Under the pieces are notes generated by a model. That model had not been told where the DNA came from. It saw only the letters and a list, made by a program, of their open reading frames with translations, and did no database searches. Shown here piece by piece: positions 58,280 through 64,000 of a DNA stretch of 64,000 nucleotides (position 1 is the stretch's first letter; each line of letters starts with the position of its first letter). The DNA is from an uncultured Pseudohongiella sp. (GTDB lineage Bacteria; Pseudomonadota; Gammaproteobacteria; Pseudomonadales; Pseudohongiellaceae): positions 1 to 64,000 of the forward strand of contig CACAEJ010000009.1 in assembly GCA_902531515.1 (NCBI GenBank). Reading direction: 5' to 3'. The translations under genes were made by a program, and so were the position numbers.

Positions 58280-59530
58280 CTAGTTCATCATTGCTTCGTA
58301 GACCATTCGACCTGCAACATTTGCGTTGAATGGCGCAGTTGGACCTCCTCTTTTTTGCTCCATATATATCATGTAGAAATCGTTCTCAATGTCTACCGCA
58401 AAATAAGTTCCGGCTATTCCCCTCCATCCAAAGTTGTGAGGCCCATCTTCGCTTTCTGTAGTAGGCTGCAAGTGAAATCCTAGACCCCAGTCTCCACGGT
58501 CACCGTAAAAGAAATATTCCCTGGAGACGTCATCCTGAATCTTTTTTTCTCGCATTAAGTTTAGAGTTGTTTCTTTGATAACGCGGTTGCCTCGATACGT
58601 TCCTCCATTCAGAAGCATTTCAGCGAATCGCACATAATCCTCTGTAGTAGAATTAAGTCCTCCACCTCCGGAGAGCATTTTTCGAGGGACAGTGTTGTCG
58701 CCGAGTCGCGTACCCTGAGCTGCTTCGGCAATTCGATATTTTTTACTTTTTGGAACCCAGAAGCCAGTTTCGTCCATGCCAAGAGGAGTAAAAATTCTTT
58801 CCTCTAAAATAATGTCGAGTGTTTCGCCGCCGGCAATTTCCAGGACAGCTCCGAGTACATCCGTCGAGTGACCGTAATGCCATGCGGAGCCTGGTTCAAA
58901 ATAGACGGGAAGTGTTCCTAACTTTGCTGCAAATTCTTGGGCGGAAAAATCACCTCTTAATTCAGCTGCATACCTTTTTCCCAAATCACTATTCGGAGAA
59001 AAGATCGCTTGAATAATTCCTGATTGATGAGTCAGTAAATTTTCGATTGTTATTGAAGACTCAGCCGCGCTGATCATACCTGTTTCATTATCGATAACTT
59101 GTAAATTAGCGAACTCAGGGATGTACTTCTCTAGAGGGTCGTTTAGTTCAATTAGGCCATCCTCAACCATTGTCATAATGGCAACACTTATGACTGGTTT
59201 AGTCATCGAAAAAATTCGAAATATAGTGTCTTTATTCACAGGTGTATTTTCTGTTGAACTCTGTATTCCAACTGTTTCGAGTAGTCCGATCCCATCACTA
59301 TTACCGACAAGTAGCAGTGCGCCGGGAATAAATTCGCCGTCTACTGCAGTTTTCATAGCTCGTCTAATTTCTTCGATCTCGTTTTGATCGATACCAAAAT
59401 TGATCGAATGGATTTCCTTAATTGAGGTTTGAGTGAGAGTTCTCTCAAAATTGCTTGTCTGTGATTTAAGCGTTAGTGGGACAGATATGAGAATTGTTAT
59501 TATGGGTACGGTTCTCTTTAAAAAAGACAT
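58280..59530 (-). CDS. Serine hydrolase, beta-lactamase/PBP class C-like
   Basis: FRIFSMTKPVISVAIM (SxxK); WHYGHSTDVLGAVLEIAGG; GGLNSTTEDYVRFAEMLLNGG. Confidence 0.9.
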   Translation of the reverse strand: MSFLKRTVPIITILISVPLTLKSQTSNFERTLTQTSIKEIHSINFGIDQNEIEEIRRAMKTAVDGEFIPGALLLVGNSDGIGLLETVGIQSSTENTPVNKDTIFRIFSMTKPVISVAIMTMVEDGLIELNDPLEKYIPEFANLQVIDNETGMISAAESSITIENLLTHQSGIIQAIFSPNSDLGKRYAAELRGDFSAQEFAAKLGTLPVYFEPGSAWHYGHSTDVLGAVLEIAGGETLDIILEERIFTPLGMDETGFWVPKSKKYRIAEAAQGTRLGDNTVPRKMLSGGGGLNSTTEDYVRFAEMLLNGGTYRGNRVIKETTLNLMREKKIQDDVSREYFFYGDRGDWGLGFHLQPTTESEDGPHNFGWRGIAGTYFAVDIENDFYMIYMEQKRGGPTAPFNANVAGRMVYEAMMN

Positions 59531-59626
59531 GGGACTCCGCTATCATTACAAATTGCTACGGGCTGAAGATATTAGCTGATGCAAAGCCCATCGACAATGA
59601 TTTTGTTCCAAGTTAGGGTTGCAGCA

Positions 59627-60211
59627 TCAAGAAAAATCTCTAACAAGAGACTGCGTTATTTGTCGCTCTACGGGGCCGCGCGTGTGCTGATACGAGAGAT
59701 GTTCGCTATGTATATACCAATTGGCACCACTCTTGGCGGAATCAATTGCTTCGTCATTGAATTCGAATCTTAGAAAGTGAACTGCTGATGTTTTTTCATT
59801 GGTAGATCGTGGTAAGTCTTCATTTGCAATTGGGTAAACTTTATCGTGTCCTTCAATTTCGATAGAAATAAGTTCTTCTACTCCGATGAGTTGCTTTAGA
59901 CGCTGTTGACGCTCTTCTGGATTCGGGTACTCAAGCATCATTGTTGCTTTAAGGTTCGTTCCATCAGGAATTAATGGATTGTATGCGGATAGTTCTTCGA
60001 TAATATCCTCTTTCTCGATAAGTTTTTCCGTTCGCATTAATTCTTGGACTTGGTATCGCATTACCATGTAGTCTTCAAAATGAAGCATCATATTTGGACC
60101 GATTTGAACTCGCCTAGTCTTTTTGTGCTCCATAATAGATTGTCGGAAAGCGGTTCGTTGCTCTTCGTAAATCTTATTGGCAAGTAAGTCAGAGACGGAA
60201 ATTTTTTTCAT
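59627..60211 (-). CDS. DUF3501 family protein
   Basis: Context next to Fe-S reductase and rubrerythrin; MVMRYQVQELMRTEKLIEKEDIIEELSAYNPLIPDGTNLKATMMLEYP. Confidence 0.8.
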   Translation of the reverse strand: MKKISVSDLLANKIYEEQRTAFRQSIMEHKKTRRVQIGPNMMLHFEDYMVMRYQVQELMRTEKLIEKEDIIEELSAYNPLIPDGTNLKATMMLEYPNPEERQQRLKQLIGVEELISIEIEGHDKVYPIANEDLPRSTNEKTSAVHFLRFEFNDEAIDSAKSGANWYIHSEHLSYQHTRGPVERQITQSLVRDFS

Positions 60212-60248
60212 TGTTCAACCTGTTAAAAATTTTGATGTGCCAGCTATC

Positions 60249-61604
60249 CTAGACCCCGTAAGCTTTGCAAAGCATTTCCAACGGATGGATAGTTGCTTGT
60301 TCAATATCTATGTTTTGCTCGAGATGCTTCCCAGCAACAGGACAATCACTACCGTAATGATCAGGCTCATGAGCTTTGATTTGTCTGACAACAGGAGCGG
60401 CTATTTTATTCGCATATTTTAATGTTTCGCTTTTGATACCGTAAGTCCCATCATGACCGGAACATCGCTCAATGCTTGTTACATTGGTGTTTGGTATGAG
60501 TTCTAAAATTTGTTTTGTCTTTGGTCCAATATTTTGAACTCGTTGATGGCATGCAACGTGGTAACTGACAGCTCCAAGAGTGTTTTTGAAGTTGGTATTC
60601 AACTTTGAATTTCTATGAAGTGCATACAAGAACTCAAAAGGGTCGCAAAAAGCTTTCGCAACAGCGGCTACCCGGTCATCTTCAGGAAACATTAACGGGA
60701 GTTCTTGCTTATACATCAAGACACAGGACGGCACGGTAGCAATTATCTTCAGGCCTCTCTGAACTGCTTCATATAATATTGGGATGTTAAGGTCCTTCAA
60801 TCGAGAGACTGACTTGAGGTCACCAAGCTCTAATTTTGGCATTCCGCAACAATGTTCTCTTTTCAATAATTCCGTTGAAATTCCATTATGTGTTAATACT
60901 TTCAGTAAACTATCAAGAATAGATGGCTCATTGTAGTTGCAATAACAGGTGGAAAATAAAGCGACTGATTCATCGCTGTTTTCCACACGACCAGATTCTG
61001 ACTTACTCGGACTGTCATTGACAAACTCCAACTTACTCCTGGCAGTTTTTTTTTGATACGGCGGGATGTTTGCTTGTTCATGAATTCCAAGGGTTTTATC
61101 GAGAATTTTTCGTGCAACTTTTGACTTGGTTCCCCATTTCATAATTTCATTCAAGACTGGTTTAGAAGCTACCTTTCCGATCATGTCTGTACTGGTTATG
61201 AGCTTATCTCGGAATTTGGCTTTCCCTTTGGTGTAGTTGACCGCTTTAGATCTTAGCATGAGATGAGGAAAGTCCACGTTCCATTCATGCGGCGGCACAT
61301 ATGGACATTTGGTAAGATAGCAAAGGTCACACAAATAGCACTGGTCAACGACTTTATCGTAATCAGCCTTGGATACCCCATCTACCTCCATCGTCTCTGA
61401 CTCATCTATCAAATCAAAAAGCGTTGGGAAAGCGTTGCACAGGCTTACGCATCGTCTACATGTGTGGCAGATGTCGAAAACGCGTTCTAATTCTCGGTTT
61501 AGACTATCGTCGTCCCAGAAGTCAGGGTCGTTTTGATTTAAAGGATTACGCGTAGGCGCCTCAATGCCGCCTTCTCTGCCGATATCGGCCATCAAGTGCT
61601 CCAA
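60249..61604 (-). CDS. GlpC/heterodisulfide-reductase-like Fe-S protein
   Basis: CHTCRRCVSLCNAFP, CYLCDLCYLTKCPYVPPHEW ferredoxin motifs and CCG-type domains. Confidence 0.87.
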   Translation of the reverse strand: MEHLMADIGREGGIEAPTRNPLNQNDPDFWDDDSLNRELERVFDICHTCRRCVSLCNAFPTLFDLIDESETMEVDGVSKADYDKVVDQCYLCDLCYLTKCPYVPPHEWNVDFPHLMLRSKAVNYTKGKAKFRDKLITSTDMIGKVASKPVLNEIMKWGTKSKVARKILDKTLGIHEQANIPPYQKKTARSKLEFVNDSPSKSESGRVENSDESVALFSTCYCNYNEPSILDSLLKVLTHNGISTELLKREHCCGMPKLELGDLKSVSRLKDLNIPILYEAVQRGLKIIATVPSCVLMYKQELPLMFPEDDRVAAVAKAFCDPFEFLYALHRNSKLNTNFKNTLGAVSYHVACHQRVQNIGPKTKQILELIPNTNVTSIERCSGHDGTYGIKSETLKYANKIAAPVVRQIKAHEPDHYGSDCPVAGKHLEQNIDIEQATIHPLEMLCKAYGV

Positions 61605-61657
61605 TTTTCACTAGTTGATTTGCTGCCGCCCGCAGGGACGGCAGGCTCAGATGCGTT

Positions 61658-62077
61658 TTAGTCTTCTAGAGAATCTAAAGCTTTCTGAAAACGATTTGCG
61701 TGCGATCGCTCAGCCTTAGCTAGTGTCTCCATCCAATCAGCGATCTCTTCAAATCCTTCATCTCGGGCGTCCTTCGCCATCCCTGGATACATATCCGTAT
61801 ATTCGTGAGTTTCTCCAGCGACTGCCGCCTTTAAATTACTTTCAGTGTTACCAATGGGCAGGCCAGTAGCGGGGTCACCGACTGCTTCAAGATACTCAAG
61901 GTGACCATGAGCGTGTCCTGTCTCACCTTCCGCCGTAGATCGGAATAATGCGGATACATCGTTGTAACCCTCAACGTCGGCCTTTTGAGCGAAATACAGG
62001 TATCGTCTGTTTGCTTGTGATTCTCCAGCGAAAGCTGCTTTCAAATTTTCTTCAGTTTTAGAGCCTTTTAGAGCCAT
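61658..62077 (-). CDS. Rubrerythrin
   Basis: KTEENLKAAFAGESQANRRYLYFAQKADVEGYNDVSALFRSTAEGETGHAHGHLEYL. Confidence 0.95.
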   Translation of the reverse strand: MALKGSKTEENLKAAFAGESQANRRYLYFAQKADVEGYNDVSALFRSTAEGETGHAHGHLEYLEAVGDPATGLPIGNTESNLKAAVAGETHEYTDMYPGMAKDARDEGFEEIADWMETLAKAERSHANRFQKALDSLED

Positions 62078-62232
62078 ATCTTTCTCCCATTTTGTCTAGC
62101 TGTTTTAAAATATAGTTAGCGGGTACATGGTCGTTTGTCCAGCTAATAGGTACAGTTTACGGTTTGAGTTTAATCAAATCTAATTGTTTTTTTTAATGCA
62201 TCAATCGGTTTTATCGATTAGTATCGTTTCGC

Positions 62233-63141
62233 ATGTCCCCCTCGATAAAACAAATACGCTATATTTGCGCTGTTGCGGAATATAAGCATTTTAGCAAGGC
62301 TGCGGAAGCATGTTTTGTGACTCAGTCAACGCTCAGCGCTGCGATTCAGGACTTAGAGTCTCAGCTTGGAGTCATTATCTTTGAGCGCAGTAAAAAGTCA
62401 GTTTTAATTACACCCTCCGGTGAAAAATTACTAGATCAGGCTAGAAAGATACTAGGTGAAATAGAGGATTTCGTCAGTTTAGCCAAGATGAGTCAAGATG
62501 TATTGACTGGAGACATTCGACTTGGTGTTATCCCGACCATCGGACCATTCATTCTGCCTGGATTATTGAAAGAACTGAGGGAAAGTTATCCTAAGCTTGG
62601 TCTTTACCTAAAGGAAGATCTGAGTGCAAAGTTGTACCGGCATCTCCAGCAGGGTGAGTTAGACTTAATCATTTTGGCGTTTCCATATTCCTTGCCTGAA
62701 ATGGACACGGTCAGTCTATTTAAAGATGAATTCTTACTTTGTCTGCCTGCAGGTCATCAGCTAGAAAAATCCAAGCAAGTTAAGCAATCGCAATTGCAAG
62801 GGCAGAGTCTTCTGCTCCTCGAGGAAGGTCATTGTCTGAGAGATCATGCACTAGAGGCATGTAAGTTAGAGAAAGCGGATACTAATTTGGTTTATCAAGG
62901 CACTAGCCTGCACACCCTAGTTCATATGGTAGCAAATGGCTTGGGTGTAACGCTTTTACCTCAAATAGCAGTCGCTGCGGATGTTCTCGGAGAGACCAAG
63001 TTACAACTGCGAAAATTCACTAACGAAAATGTAAGTCGAGAGATAGGCTTGGCATGGAGAAAGTCGGATCCAAGGCGAGATGAGTATTTTTTGTTAGCAG
63101 ACTTCATTCGTCAAAATGCAGAAAAACTTCAAAATAATTAA
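62233..63141 (+). CDS. oxyR: LysR-family regulator, OxyR-like
   Basis: LysR HTH SKAAEACFVTQSTLSAAIQDLESQLGVIIFERSKKSV; LLLLEEGHCLRDHALEAC redox-Cys motif as in OxyR. Confidence 0.87.
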   Translation: MSPSIKQIRYICAVAEYKHFSKAAEACFVTQSTLSAAIQDLESQLGVIIFERSKKSVLITPSGEKLLDQARKILGEIEDFVSLAKMSQDVLTGDIRLGVIPTIGPFILPGLLKELRESYPKLGLYLKEDLSAKLYRHLQQGELDLIILAFPYSLPEMDTVSLFKDEFLLCLPAGHQLEKSKQVKQSQLQGQSLLLLEEGHCLRDHALEACKLEKADTNLVYQGTSLHTLVHMVANGLGVTLLPQIAVAADVLGETKLQLRKFTNENVSREIGLAWRKSDPRRDEYFLLADFIRQNAEKLQNN

Positions 63142-63264
63142 TGAATCACTTTTTATTTGTCGGCTAATTAACTATTTTCGCGTTAGCACAATGCAAGGTA
63201 AATATATTCATGGTTCGGTCATCAAATTAAATTACTACACCTCCAAGAAAAAAGGTTATCAGCG

Positions 63265-64000
63265 TTGAAAGAATTAGGAGGGTCTCAAGTTCATTTATGG
63301 TTCGCTAACTTGAAAGATTTTGATCTTTGTCTTGTTTATAGAGAGTGTGCTGAATGGCTTAACTCAGAGGAAATCAATCGAATGCGGCGCTATCAATCTC
63401 GTCGCCAGCAGGAGCATTTTGTTTTAGGCCGCATTATTTTAAAGTTGACTTTATCCAAGTACTTTGACGGTTCGCCCTCAGATTTCAACTTCCATACTGA
63501 TACTCAAGGCAAGCTTTTTCTTGGTTCTAGCAACCCGGCATCTTTCTTCTTTAACCTTTCACATTCTTATAATCGTTTGGTCGTAGCAGTAGGTAGAGTT
63601 CGAGATTTGGGCGTAGACGTAGAATTGGTAAATGAAAAAAGAGGGATACTAAAGATTGCTGAGCGTTATTTTTCTCCGCGAGAGTTCCAAGATCTTAGCA
63701 ATTTAAAGATGTCACTACAGACTAAAAGGTTTTATGAGTTATGGACATTGAAAGAGTCTGTATTGAAAGCTCAAGGTGTTGGTCTGTCGGGTTTTCTTTC
63801 AAAGGTAAAGTTTACTTTTCCAACATCAGATAAATTAGATATGCAATTTGTACTTACAGAGCAGGACCCCGCTAAATGGCAGGTATGGCAGATTAAAACA
63901 TTGGAACCATACGTACTGGCCCTTTCAGTAAAAAGCCTGGATGCTAGGATTAACCATATCGAATCACATACATTCATGTCGTTAGATAAAATCGTGCCAG
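63265..64000 (+). CDS. 4'-phosphopantetheinyl transferase, Sfp-type (truncated by window end)
   Basis: FNLSHSYNRLVVAVGRVRDLGVDVELV...FYELWTLKESVLKAQGVGL; likely TTG start, open to the window edge. Confidence 0.82.
   Translation, partial: MKELGGSQVHLWFANLKDFDLCLVYRECAEWLNSEEINRMRRYQSRRQQEHFVLGRIILKLTLSKYFDGSPSDFNFHTDTQGKLFLGSSNPASFFFNLSHSYNRLVVAVGRVRDLGVDVELVNEKRGILKIAERYFSPREFQDLSNLKMSLQTKRFYELWTLKESVLKAQGVGLSGFLSKVKFTFPTSDKLDMQFVLTEQDPAKWQVWQIKTLEPYVLALSVKSLDARINHIESHTFMSLDKIVP

Noticed and set aside
1-64000. tRNA or rRNA genes
   Set aside because: No cloverleaf-like or rRNA-conserved stretches were recognised by eye; a tRNAscan-SE/Infernal run would settle this.

Overview
This window is a nearly complete polar-type flagellar locus of a gammaproteobacterium-like genome; the taxon is inferred only from gene content and order. 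The order is flgA(-), flgBCDEFGHIJKL, fliD, two small ORFs, motA/pomA with two tandem motB/pomB paralogs, flaG plus five flagellin-type genes on the minus strand, an orphan class-III-like ORF, a receiver-less sigma54 activator, fliS, a sixth flagellin on the plus strand, a second receiver-less sigma54 activator, then fliEFGHIJKLMNOPQR-flhB. It is followed by ordinary housekeeping genes (gdh, FAD monooxygenase, alkA, GFA protein, tadA, purL, NUDIX, beta-lactamase-like) and a peroxide-defence cluster (DUF3501, Fe-S protein, rubrerythrin, oxyR-like), with a partial Sfp-type phosphopantetheinyl transferase at the end. The most unusual signal is a repeated heptamer, AGAGGTC/GACCTCT, confined mainly to noncoding DNA around late flagellar genes. 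It occurs as tandem arrays, in the Shine-Dalgarno region of a flagellin and of fliS, and in hairpin loops. Two tandem hairpins (31762-31825 and 31866-31929) have identical 36-nt loops carrying GACCTCTGACCTCCTT, which contains the anti-SD string ACCTCCTT, and their 14-bp stems differ only by two compensatory base-pair changes. This suggests an RNA-based control element for flagellin expression. Other notable points: a 17/18 inverted repeat bracketing the promoter region of the minus-strand flagellin array, Cys-containing divergent flagellins, tandem PomB-like stators with apparently duplicated OmpA-like domains, and a CLC protein with its gating glutamate replaced. All of this comes from reading the sequence and ORF translations by eye; no database search was run.
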